From Lustribacter sp965277075 (lineage in GTDB: Bacteria; Vulcanimicrobiota; Vulcanimicrobiia; Vulcanimicrobiales; Vulcanimicrobiaceae), in contig OZ255707.1 in assembly GCA_965277075.1 (NCBI GenBank), positions 3,224,001 to 3,288,000 on the forward strand: DNA of 64,000 nucleotides. The letters run 5' to 3'. Position numbers and translations under genes: made by a program. Below the pieces are notes generated by a model that worked only from the letters and a program-made list of their open reading frames with translations, was not told the origin of the DNA and made no database searches. Below, piece by piece: positions 34,351 through 42,559 of the stretch; position 1 is the stretch's first letter, and each line of letters begins with the position of its first letter.

Positions 34351-35277
34351 ATGAAAGCGATCGTCATCGATTCGTTCGGCGGCCTCGACAAGCTGCATTC
34401 CGCCAACATCCCCGATCCAGAACCGCGGCGCGACGAGGTGATCGTTCGGGTGCAAGCGGCAGGCGTCGGAATCTGGGATTCGATGCAGCGCAGCGGCGAG
34501 ATGCCGGTCGAGCACGTGTCGTTTCCGCTCGTCCTCGGCACTGAGTGCGCCGGGACGATCGAATCGATCGGCGAGGACGTTCAGGGCCTGGGCGTCGGTG
34601 ACGCCGTGTACACGTATTTCTACGGCAAACAAGGAGCGTATGCCGAAAAGGTGGCCGTCGTCGCGAGCGCAGTGGCTCCGAAACCGGAACGTGCGAATTT
34701 CGTCGAGGCGGCTGCCGTACCGACCGATGCGATTACGGCGCATATGGCGCTGGTCGATGCGCTGCACGTCGGAGCGGGGCACACCGTCTTTATTGCCGGC
34801 GGTTCGGGCGGTGTAGGAACGCTGGCCGTGCAAATCGCACACGCGCTCGGAGCGCACGTCATCGCATCGACGAGCGCCGACAATCGCGACTTCGTTCTGT
34901 CGCTGGGAGCCGACGAGGTGATTGATTATCATGCCGGCGACCCGGCAGCGCAAGTACGCGCGAAGTATCCGAACGGTGTCGACGCGGCACTCGACGCGGT
35001 CGGCGGCCCAAGTGCGGCGGCTACCATCCGCGCCGTGAAGTCGGGCGGCCGCTTCGCGGAACTCACCGGCGAAGACGTCAGTGCGCCGAACGTGACGGTC
35101 GCGCACATCGAATCCGAACCCAGCGCCGAGCGGTTGAATGTGATTTCGACGATGATCGATGCACAGAAATTGCGCCCACACATCGCCAAAACGTTTCCGC
35201 TCGATGAGGCACGCGCCGCGCAAGAGCTTGTCGAGTCGCGCCACGTTCGAGGAAAAGTCGTCTTGACCGTCGGCTGA
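34351..35277 (+). CDS. Zinc-free alcohol dehydrogenase / NADPH:quinone oxidoreductase family
   Basis: A 308-residue medium-chain oxidoreductase. The GroES-like N-terminal domain starts at MKAIVIDSFGGLDKLH, and the NADPH Rossmann motif is IAGGSGGVGTLAVQIA. No zinc-binding cysteine cluster is seen, consistent with the quinone oxidoreductase (QOR) branch. A short hairpin, AGCCGA-ATC-TCGGCT (35277-35291), overlaps its stop and may end transcription. The natural substrate is unknown. Confidence 0.9.
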   Translation: MKAIVIDSFGGLDKLHSANIPDPEPRRDEVIVRVQAAGVGIWDSMQRSGEMPVEHVSFPLVLGTECAGTIESIGEDVQGLGVGDAVYTYFYGKQGAYAEKVAVVASAVAPKPERANFVEAAAVPTDAITAHMALVDALHVGAGHTVFIAGGSGGVGTLAVQIAHALGAHVIASTSADNRDFVLSLGADEVIDYHAGDPAAQVRAKYPNGVDAALDAVGGPSAAATIRAVKSGGRFAELTGEDVSAPNVTVAHIESEPSAERLNVISTMIDAQKLRPHIAKTFPLDEARAAQELVESRHVRGKVVLTVG

Positions 35278-35362
35278 GCCGAATCTCGGCTACGATCGCG
35301 GAACTCTTCCGGCTTCTCGATGCTCCATCGTTTCGCACGAGCAATCGGTTGAGGAGATCAGG

Positions 35363-35572
35363 ATGACGGATGCAACGCTAAATTCACGCGGCACGACGAC
35401 ATGGCCGGAACTTGCCGAGGGCCTCTACGGTTTTCTGACGGGTCGCGGTGCAACGATCGAATATCACTTCGATAATATGGAAATCGGCGTACCGAGCTCG
35501 ACGAGTCAGAATGCGTCGCAGGCGATTTGGAAGCTCAACGGAGCGCTGAAGATTCGCACGACGGAGAAGTAG
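35363..35572 (+). CDS. Small hypothetical protein, 69 residues
   Basis: An ORF with a GAGGAGATCAGG site just before its ATG. It is soluble and acidic-basic mixed (WPELAEGLYGFLTGRG, YHFDNMEIGVPS). No family is recognised. It ends one base before the next small gene, so the two form a pair upstream of the NAD(P)-binding protein gene. The codon use is like its neighbours and the ribosome-binding site is good, which supports a real gene. Confidence 0.6.
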   Translation: MTDATLNSRGTTTWPELAEGLYGFLTGRGATIEYHFDNMEIGVPSSTSQNASQAIWKLNGALKIRTTEK

Positions 35573-35573
35573 C

Positions 35574-35870
35574 ATGCTCGACGTTGAGACGGACGTCGTC
35601 GTCGAATCGCCGGCAATGCGTATTCGACTTCAAGGCAACGGCTCGACGATCGTCGCGCGCTTCAATGGGCCGTTCGATCCGATCGGTGCGATCCGGCAAG
35701 GAAGCGAGTTTCTTGCGCTCGTGCGCCAAGCCGTCCCATGGTTGACGCGCGCCGGGCTGACCTTCGAACTCGTCGTCGGCGAGACGCGCGTCGCGCGCGC
35801 AGGCGCCGGCGTTGAAGCGGACGGCGTTGCGCGGCTGCTCAACGTGGCGAACCTCCACCTCGGAGGCTAA
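35574..35870 (+). CDS. Small hypothetical protein, 98 residues
   Basis: Starts one base after the previous small gene. The sequence has a beta-strand-rich look (MRIRLQGNGSTIVARFNGPF) and ends NVANLHLGG. No family is recognised. GGAGG at 35862-35866, inside its end, serves as ribosome-binding site for the following GTG, so the three genes appear translationally coupled. Confidence 0.6.
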   Translation: MLDVETDVVVESPAMRIRLQGNGSTIVARFNGPFDPIGAIRQGSEFLALVRQAVPWLTRAGLTFELVVGETRVARAGAGVEADGVARLLNVANLHLGG

Positions 35871-35872
35871 GC

Positions 35873-37330
35873 GTGCGGGTTCTCGTTACCGGTGCGACCG
35901 GCTACATCGGCGGCCGGCTCGTCCCCGCGCTGGTCACCGCCGGCCATGACGTTCGCTGCGTGGCGCGCGCGCCCGAGCGGCTGCGAGGCCGATTCGACGA
36001 CGTGGAAATTGTTCGGGGCGATGTGTTCGACGAAGCGTCGATACGTGCTGCGATGGACGGCGTCGAGGTTGCGTACTATCTCGTCCACTCGATGAGTCGT
36101 GACCGCAATGACTTCTCGCAAAGCGATCGCGTAGCGGCCGAGCGCTTCGGCCGTGCGGCTCGCGAGGCCGGTGTGGAACGCATCATTTATCTCGGCGGGT
36201 TGGGTGAAGAGAACGCGCAATTGTCGCGCCATCTGCGCAGCCGGCACGAGGTCGGCAATATGTTGCGCCAAAGCGGCGTCGTCGTCACCGAATTTCGCGC
36301 GGCGATCATTGTCGGATCGGGCAGCATCTCGTTCGAGATGATCCGCTATCTCACGGAACGCTTACCCGTGATGGTCGCGCCGAAATGGGTGTCGACCCGT
36401 TGCCAGCCGATCGGGAACCGCGACGTCGTCGCATACCTCGTCGCAGCGCTGCGCCGGACCGCCGACGCGTCGACGATCTACGAAATCGGCGGTGCGGACG
36501 TGCTTTCGTATCGCGAGATGATGTTGCGTTATGCGGCGATTCGAGGCCTCGCGCGTCGGATGCTCGTTGTCCCGTTCTTCACGCCGAGGTTATCCTCGTA
36601 TTGGGTGCACCTCGTAACGCCGATTCCGGCGAGCATCGCCCGTCCGCTCATCGACGGTCTGCATAACGAAGTGATCGTGAAAGATTCTGCGGCGCGCCGC
36701 GACTTTCCCGAAATCGTGCCGATGGGATACGAAGAAGCGTTGCTCTTGGCACTCAACCGTTCGCTTTCGACCGGCCCAACAACGACCTGGTTCGATGCGT
36801 ACGACGTGCGGACGCTGCCCGGTGAATTTGCGGGACTCACGCAAGGCATGCTGATCGATCGCCGCGAGCGTACGACGCTCGCGGCACCCCGGGACGTGTT
36901 CACGATCTTCTCCGGCCTCGGCGGCAAACGCGGCTGGCTTTACGGCGATTTGCTCTGGCATCTCCGGGGCATCATGGATCGTTTGGTCGGAGGCGTCGGG
37001 ATACGTCGCGGCCGCCGCTCCGCGACCGACTTGCGCGTCGGTGACGCGGTCGATTTCTGGCGCGTCGAGGAATACCGGCCCGCCGAACTCTTGCGCTTGC
37101 GCGCTGAAATGAAGCTGCCCGGTCTCGCATGGCTGCAGTTCGAATCGTTACCCGATGAGGGCAGCGGCACGACCTTGCGGCAGACGGCGTTTTTCGAACC
37201 GCGCGGCCTGTTCGGCTACGCGTACTGGTACGGGGTCGTTCCGTTTCACGAATTCATCTTCGGCAACATGGCGACGCGCATTATCGAAGAAGCGGAAAAG
37301 CTCGAGCGCCCGCGCAGCAACGCCGCGTGA
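35873..37330 (+). CDS. Two-domain NAD(P)-binding epimerase-like / DUF2867 protein
   Basis: A 485-residue protein (GTG start, GGAGG six bases before). Residues 1 to about 290 form an atypical SDR with VLVTGATGYIGGRLVPAL and a YYLVHSM segment. The C-terminal 180 residues match DUF2867 (RRERTTLAAPRDVFTIFSG, PRGLFGYAYWYGVVPFHEFIFGNM). Such proteins are often annotated as oxidoreductases acting on unknown substrates. It is the last gene of the 35363-37330 set and ends 50 bases before the converging bchH. Confidence 0.85.
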   Translation: MRVLVTGATGYIGGRLVPALVTAGHDVRCVARAPERLRGRFDDVEIVRGDVFDEASIRAAMDGVEVAYYLVHSMSRDRNDFSQSDRVAAERFGRAAREAGVERIIYLGGLGEENAQLSRHLRSRHEVGNMLRQSGVVVTEFRAAIIVGSGSISFEMIRYLTERLPVMVAPKWVSTRCQPIGNRDVVAYLVAALRRTADASTIYEIGGADVLSYREMMLRYAAIRGLARRMLVVPFFTPRLSSYWVHLVTPIPASIARPLIDGLHNEVIVKDSAARRDFPEIVPMGYEEALLLALNRSLSTGPTTTWFDAYDVRTLPGEFAGLTQGMLIDRRERTTLAAPRDVFTIFSGLGGKRGWLYGDLLWHLRGIMDRLVGGVGIRRGRRSATDLRVGDAVDFWRVEEYRPAELLRLRAEMKLPGLAWLQFESLPDEGSGTTLRQTAFFEPRGLFGYAYWYGVVPFHEFIFGNMATRIIEEAEKLERPRSNAA

Positions 37331-37380
37331 TCTGCGCCACGATCCTCTCGTACACTATGAATCAGACACACTCCTGAGTG

Positions 37381-40300
37381 CTACTCTCCCGCGGTTCCGC
37401 TGAGCTGACGGCGGTACGTCGTCAGTTCGACGTCGGCGTCGAGTTCGTTGAGTTTGTCTTTGAGTTGCTGCTCGAGTTCCGGGTCGGCCCACATGCCGCG
37501 CCGTTGTGTGTCGAGCAGGACCTCGCCCATCTCGCGCGTCTTGTGCGGGTTTGCGCCGGCGATGCGATCCCACTCATCGATCGTCACCTCGACCGTGCGT
37601 TTCCACAACTCGGGCGATATGGTGTTGCCGAGCGCGGCCTCGGTCGAACGCATCGCCTTGAACATGTCGCCGAATTCGAGCACGCCCGAGTAGCCGTGCT
37701 GCAGGACGCGGTCGCGCCATGACTTCGAATGGTAACGCGTGAGCACGCCGTTCACGACGACGTTGCGGAAGTTGCGAACTTTCGCCTCACGTCGGGTCAG
37801 ATCGCTGACCACGATCATCGTGTCTTCGTGGCCCATCGTCCGCTTCGCCGCACCGAACGCCGAAGTGAACGATGCGAACATGTCTTCTTTGACCGGGCCG
37901 CCCGACGCCATTTGAATCATCGGCTGCTGGATCACTTCGACCTTGTGAACGAGATAGCGTTGCACGTCGGCCGCCGGCTGCACGACGATCGCCGCGAAGG
38001 TCGGCAGGTAGGCGTTGCAGTTGTCGCTCATCCACGCGCCGCCGATGTCGGTGTAATCGCCGAACTTGCCGGTATCGAGCATCGCGCCGACTTGGCCCAT
38101 GAAGGCGTCTTCGCCCATGCCGAAGCAGCGCGCTTGCGCGAGCTTCGGATCGAGACCGTTCGCGATCATATCGTCGGTGTGTTTTCGTACGAAGTTCCAC
38201 TCGTACGGTTCGTCGGCTTGGGCCGCGAGCACGGCGGCGTCGTGAATCAACCGGATCGCGCCGGGGAACGTGTTCTTGAAGACGACCGACGTGTTCGCGA
38301 GGATGTCGATGCGCGGGCGTCCGAGTTCGTCGAGCGAGATCAACTCCACGCGCTCGGCGCGGTTGAAGCGATCCTTTTGCACGCGCGCGCCCATCAGGTC
38401 GAGCGCTTGAGCGATTCCGACGCCGTCGGATTCAAGCACTTCGCTCCCCCACAACACGACGCCGACCGCCTCGGGAAAGTGACCGCGTTCGGCAACGGCC
38501 GCTTCGAGGATCTGCTGCACCGTTCGCCGGCCTTGGCGCTGCGCCGCCTCGCGGGGCAGCATCCGCACATCGGTCGACGCCATGTTGCGGCCGGTCGGCA
38601 AGACGGTCCAATCGCCGATGATCTCACCGCCGAGCGAGGGTTCGAGATACTTGCCGTCGAGCGCGCGCAGCAAGCCGTCGCTCTCCGCGGTGCCGATGCG
38701 TCCCAGTTGCGCCCAGAGTTCGCGCGCGCGTTCGATGAACGACTCGAGTTCGGGAACGTCGTACGGATTCGTTTTCAGCCGTTGTGTTCCGACGGTGCGA
38801 ACGGAGAGCACCGAGGCCAGGGCGGCGCGGCCGACGTTGCCATCGGCGTTGAGCACTTCGGCGGCGATCAGATCGCGACCGATCGCGCGTAGTTCGTCGA
38901 TGATGTCGTGATGGTAGTTGCCGCCGGCATCGCGGCCTTCCGGATTACGTCCGAGCGCATCGTAATCGACGCCGTAGCACCCGGCAAGCAGACGGTACAG
39001 ATCGACGTCGCAGAATTCCAAGCACGCGTCGAATGTGTCGCGGCGATCGTCATCGGCGAGGTTGCGTCCGAAGACATGCTGCCCGGCCGGGGCAAACTCC
39101 CCTTCGAGCGAGACAAGCTCGTCGTGCACGCGCGCCACGTAGGCGACTTCGTCATCGGCGAGCGATACGCGCGCGTTGCCCGCGCTTTCGATGCGAATAC
39201 CAGTCCGCTCGACGATCTCGCCGATCTCCGCCGCTATGTCGGCGCGTTTCTCCAACTCGTCGCTCGGCGTATTGTAGTAGTCGTGTACGAGCCGGTGAAG
39301 CGCCCGCAGGTCGGCGCTGCCTTCGACCGCCTTGAGCGGCGGACACATGTGCGAGAGGATCGTCGCATACGAGCGGCGTCGCGCGATCGACGCTTCGACC
39401 GGATCGAGCACGTTGAAGACGTAGGCGTGCGGCGTGCGGTCGATCAGGAATTCGGGATAGTCGCCGGCGGCGGGGCACCATTCTTTCCCCTTCGCCCACT
39501 CGACGAGTCCGTGCGTACCGATATGCACGATCGCGTCGGCGTTGAAGCGGCGCGTGGCATAGCGGTAGCTCGCGAGCAGCCACGGCGACGGCGGAGCCTG
39601 CTTGTCGTGGATGACGCTAAGGTCTTCCATCCCTTGCATGTCTTGCATGAAGACGATGACGTTGCCGTAGCGTAAACCTTTGATCGGAATCGTCGCCGGC
39701 GGTTGGCCCCACGTTTCATAGAAGAGTGCTTCGTACTGCGTCGGCAGGTCGTGCACCCAGTCGCGGATCTCCGGCGCCGACACCGCGCCGACCGTTTCGT
39801 AGCCGGCATACATCGATTGGAGTTTCTTCGAGACGGCTTCGTCGGTGTCGTCAATGGCGCCGATCGTATAACCGGCATCGCGCATCGCGCCGAGCGTCGA
39901 GCGAAGGGAGCCCGCGACGTCGAGAAAGTACGCGACGCCCATATTGCCGGGGCCCGGGGGAAAGTTGTAGACGAAGAGTGCGATCTTTTTCTCGGCGTTG
40001 GCGAGGGTGCGCAGCTTCAGCCAGCGGGTCATCGTGTCGGCGACGAGATCGACGCGATCGGGGATCGGCTCGAGCGCGCTGACGTCGCTGTTCGTCGCTT
40101 CGCGCGAGCAAATCGGCGGAAGCGGCTGGATGCCTTCCGTCTCGGGTGTGACGACGTTGCCGATGTATTCGAGCGACGCAACGCCGAATTTCGAGCGCGC
40201 GAGATCGGCGCGCGACATCGCGGCGTTCACCGGCGAGGTGTACACGCGCGGATCACCGAGATCGTGGATCAGCGCAATCGAATCGTCGGGTGCGCCGGCG

Positions 40301-41295
40301 AACATCGAGCCCGCCAGGTACAACGGGACGTTGTGATAGATCGCCCCGACAAGCGGCGCTTGCGTTTTCGTCGCGAGGAGATGTTTGCGCGACACGATGT
40401 GCGCGTTAAACACCGCGGTCATCGAAGTGATCACGCCGACGCCGCGCTTCTCCCAGCCGTCGATCGCCGCATCGAGCGTCGGATGGTTCCAATCCGGTAA
40501 AAAGAGATCGTGCGTGATGAAGCCGACCCTACCCCACGGCGCTTTGCCGTACGTCATCGCGAACCACGGTTCGTACCACGCGAGATAGGCCTCCGGTGTC
40601 TGAAACAGTCCCGGGTGGGCCGGGTGGTAAATGCCTTCGTTCTCGACCTTTTCCGGCAATGGAACGTCACCCGCGTACGCGTTCATGAAATGCTTCATCA
40701 GGTAGAGATACATGTTTTCGATGTTGGTGACGCTGCGGTTATTCCAATAGCCGATCATCACGAGCGACTTGAAGACGGGCTTCTTCATCAACTTTGCCAT
40801 CATCGGCGCCGCGCCGACCATCTTCTGCATGCCGAGAAAGCCCTGACGCGCTTCCCACAGCTCGTCGATCTTTTCGTTCTTTGCGCGGGCCTGAAAGCGT
40901 TTGATCGCCATCGACATCTCGCGCATCGGGTTCGACTTGTTCATGTCGAATTTGAACCCGAGCGAATCGAACATCAATCGTTGCAAGCGCGGATCGGGGA
41001 TATCGTACCAGAGAAACTTCAGATGCCCGAGCTCGCCGGCGGCTTCCATGTCGAGCAGCAGCAGCGCGATTCGCTCGACGGTATCGTGCGTCATCGCTTG
41101 CCAGCCGACGAGGATGTCGGCGCCCTTGATCGCTTCGCGAAAGCGACCAAGAGCAGCCGGGTCATTGAACTCGGAGGCGCCGAAGTGCTCGAGCGACCAC
41201 TCCCGGCCCGTCTTCGTTCGCAACGAGTGAAACGCCAGGCGCATGGCGTTGGCGCGCTCGTCCGGGGCCCACGATGAATAACCGACGACCTTCAT
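37381..41295 (-). CDS. bchH: Magnesium chelatase large subunit
   Basis: A 1304-residue BchH/CobN-family protein, slightly longer than typical BchH. It carries the porphyrin-binding large-subunit blocks, for example LYDFLFVHIGTHGLVEWAKGK-like (DAIVHIGTHGLVEWAKGKE) and the C-terminal WRDRVLQHGYSGVLEFGDM. It binds protoporphyrin IX and, with the I and D activities, inserts Mg2+, the first committed pigment step. It is transcribed alone on the minus strand. Being large and not next to bchID means the chelatase genes are scattered in this genome. CobN is excluded by the overall match to BchH-type features and by context. Confidence 0.92.
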   Translation of the reverse strand: MKVVGYSSWAPDERANAMRLAFHSLRTKTGREWSLEHFGASEFNDPAALGRFREAIKGADILVGWQAMTHDTVERIALLLLDMEAAGELGHLKFLWYDIPDPRLQRLMFDSLGFKFDMNKSNPMREMSMAIKRFQARAKNEKIDELWEARQGFLGMQKMVGAAPMMAKLMKKPVFKSLVMIGYWNNRSVTNIENMYLYLMKHFMNAYAGDVPLPEKVENEGIYHPAHPGLFQTPEAYLAWYEPWFAMTYGKAPWGRVGFITHDLFLPDWNHPTLDAAIDGWEKRGVGVITSMTAVFNAHIVSRKHLLATKTQAPLVGAIYHNVPLYLAGSMFAGAPDDSIALIHDLGDPRVYTSPVNAAMSRADLARSKFGVASLEYIGNVVTPETEGIQPLPPICSREATNSDVSALEPIPDRVDLVADTMTRWLKLRTLANAEKKIALFVYNFPPGPGNMGVAYFLDVAGSLRSTLGAMRDAGYTIGAIDDTDEAVSKKLQSMYAGYETVGAVSAPEIRDWVHDLPTQYEALFYETWGQPPATIPIKGLRYGNVIVFMQDMQGMEDLSVIHDKQAPPSPWLLASYRYATRRFNADAIVHIGTHGLVEWAKGKEWCPAAGDYPEFLIDRTPHAYVFNVLDPVEASIARRRSYATILSHMCPPLKAVEGSADLRALHRLVHDYYNTPSDELEKRADIAAEIGEIVERTGIRIESAGNARVSLADDEVAYVARVHDELVSLEGEFAPAGQHVFGRNLADDDRRDTFDACLEFCDVDLYRLLAGCYGVDYDALGRNPEGRDAGGNYHHDIIDELRAIGRDLIAAEVLNADGNVGRAALASVLSVRTVGTQRLKTNPYDVPELESFIERARELWAQLGRIGTAESDGLLRALDGKYLEPSLGGEIIGDWTVLPTGRNMASTDVRMLPREAAQRQGRRTVQQILEAAVAERGHFPEAVGVVLWGSEVLESDGVGIAQALDLMGARVQKDRFNRAERVELISLDELGRPRIDILANTSVVFKNTFPGAIRLIHDAAVLAAQADEPYEWNFVRKHTDDMIANGLDPKLAQARCFGMGEDAFMGQVGAMLDTGKFGDYTDIGGAWMSDNCNAYLPTFAAIVVQPAADVQRYLVHKVEVIQQPMIQMASGGPVKEDMFASFTSAFGAAKRTMGHEDTMIVVSDLTRREAKVRNFRNVVVNGVLTRYHSKSWRDRVLQHGYSGVLEFGDMFKAMRSTEAALGNTISPELWKRTVEVTIDEWDRIAGANPHKTREMGEVLLDTQRRGMWADPELEQQLKDKLNELDADVELTTYRRQLSGTAGE

Positions 41296-41396
41296 AGCGT
41301 CACGCTACTCGGCGGGCTCGGCCCGGGCCGTGACCGGCCTCACCCGCGTCTTGCCTACCACGATGATACAAAGCATCGCTCGCTGAATGGATGCAC

Positions 41397-41858
41397 ATGA
41401 GAAGGGTGCTGATGCTCATAACCGCCGTCGTTGCCGCGGCGAATTCGTTCGTGCCCGGCGTGGTTGCGGCCGCGGCCGGCGCGATCGTCGCGAAGATGCA
41501 GGGCGAGGGGACCGCGCAAAACGGCGCCGTTCGGCTGACGGCGAGCAGTGCAGGAATCCTCGTCGAGATTCGTTTGAAGGCCGCCGCCGGCAAGACGGAA
41601 CCGGCGATGATCCATCACGGCAGCTGCAGTAAGATCGGGACCGTCGCCGAGCCGCTGACCGACGTCGTCGGCGGCACTTCGACGACGACGGTGACCGGCT
41701 TGACGCTGCCGCAAATTCGCGGCGGTACCTACGCCGTACTCGTACATGCGTCAGCCGGCAACTTGAAGCGGTACGTCAGCTGCGGCGACGTCGGGAAGGG
41801 CGCCCACATGAGCGACGATGCGCTCTTCAAAGGCTTCGGCGGACGCACCGGGGGATGA
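41397..41858 (+). CDS. Secreted hypothetical protein
   Basis: A 153-residue protein with a signal peptide (start ATG at 41397 or 41391). The mature part is beta-rich with two cysteines (HHGSCSKIG and RYVSCGDVG) that could pair, and a Gly-rich C-terminus. It resembles small secreted immunoglobulin-like/CHRD-type proteins in layout, but no family is certain. It overlaps the start of the M48 protease gene by four bases, which suggests they work in the same compartment. Confidence 0.6.
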   Translation: MRRVLMLITAVVAAANSFVPGVVAAAAGAIVAKMQGEGTAQNGAVRLTASSAGILVEIRLKAAAGKTEPAMIHHGSCSKIGTVAEPLTDVVGGTSTTTVTGLTLPQIRGGTYAVLVHASAGNLKRYVSCGDVGKGAHMSDDALFKGFGGRTGG

Positions 41859-42559
41859 TGCCGAAGCGATCGCTCGCGACGATCTTTGCGTTCCTTGCAC
41901 TCGCCGCCGCGGTGATCGCAAGCGCGATCACGGACCGTGAAATCAAACAAGGCAACGCAATGTATCACACAGCGTTACACGAGGGCCACATCGTCCAGCA
42001 TGATTCGACGACGACGAGCGCCGTCGAGCCGATCACCGCAAAGCTTTTCCCGATCTTACAGAAAAGCTACGGTGCGCCGTTCTCGGTCGTGATCGTGCGC
42101 GCCGGAAAGGGTGAGGCGCCGGACGCGTATACGCTGATCGGTCCGCGCATCTACATCGATACGGCATTTCCGGGGTTCATCAAGAATCGCGATGCCCTCG
42201 CCGGCGTGATGTGTCACGAAGCAAATCACGTGCTCCACCACGACGCGCTGCGTAGCAAGAAAACCGCGGCCGGCGGTGCCGTCGCATCGTCGTTGGCGCA
42301 ACACACGCGCAGCGAAGAAGAACGCGCCGACATCGGCGCGGTGAGTTTGTGCGCGCAAGCCGGCTTCAATCCGTGGGGCATCGTGTGGGCGTTACGCACG
42401 TTTCAGGCGGCCTACGGATCTGCGCCGGCCAAACCGCCCATCCTCGCGAACCATCCGTCGACGTCGGTGCGCATCGCACGGTTGACCAAATACATCAAGG
42501 CACGCGCAGCGCAATATGGTCGCTGGGCGGACGATGCATCGTCGGCGACGCGCAGCTGA
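41855..42559 (+). CDS. M48-family metalloprotease
   Basis: A 234-residue protein with an N-terminal hydrophobic signal or anchor. The zinc motif is HEANH in GVMCHEANHVLHHDAL, and the third ligand glutamate lies in EEERADIGAV. The remainder (GFNPWGIVWALRTFQ, NHPSTSVRIARL) matches the M48 BepA/Ste24-type secreted peptidases. It probably degrades misfolded envelope proteins. Its 3' end overlaps the converging TIR gene by 65 bases. Confidence 0.88.
   Translation: MMPKRSLATIFAFLALAAAVIASAITDREIKQGNAMYHTALHEGHIVQHDSTTTSAVEPITAKLFPILQKSYGAPFSVVIVRAGKGEAPDAYTLIGPRIYIDTAFPGFIKNRDALAGVMCHEANHVLHHDALRSKKTAAGGAVASSLAQHTRSEEERADIGAVSLCAQAGFNPWGIVWALRTFQAAYGSAPAKPPILANHPSTSVRIARLTKYIKARAAQYGRWADDASSATRS

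Noticed and set aside
37729..38892. A 387-codon plus-strand frame opposite bchH
   Set aside because: Shadow of the strongly supported bchH; no start signal or domain.
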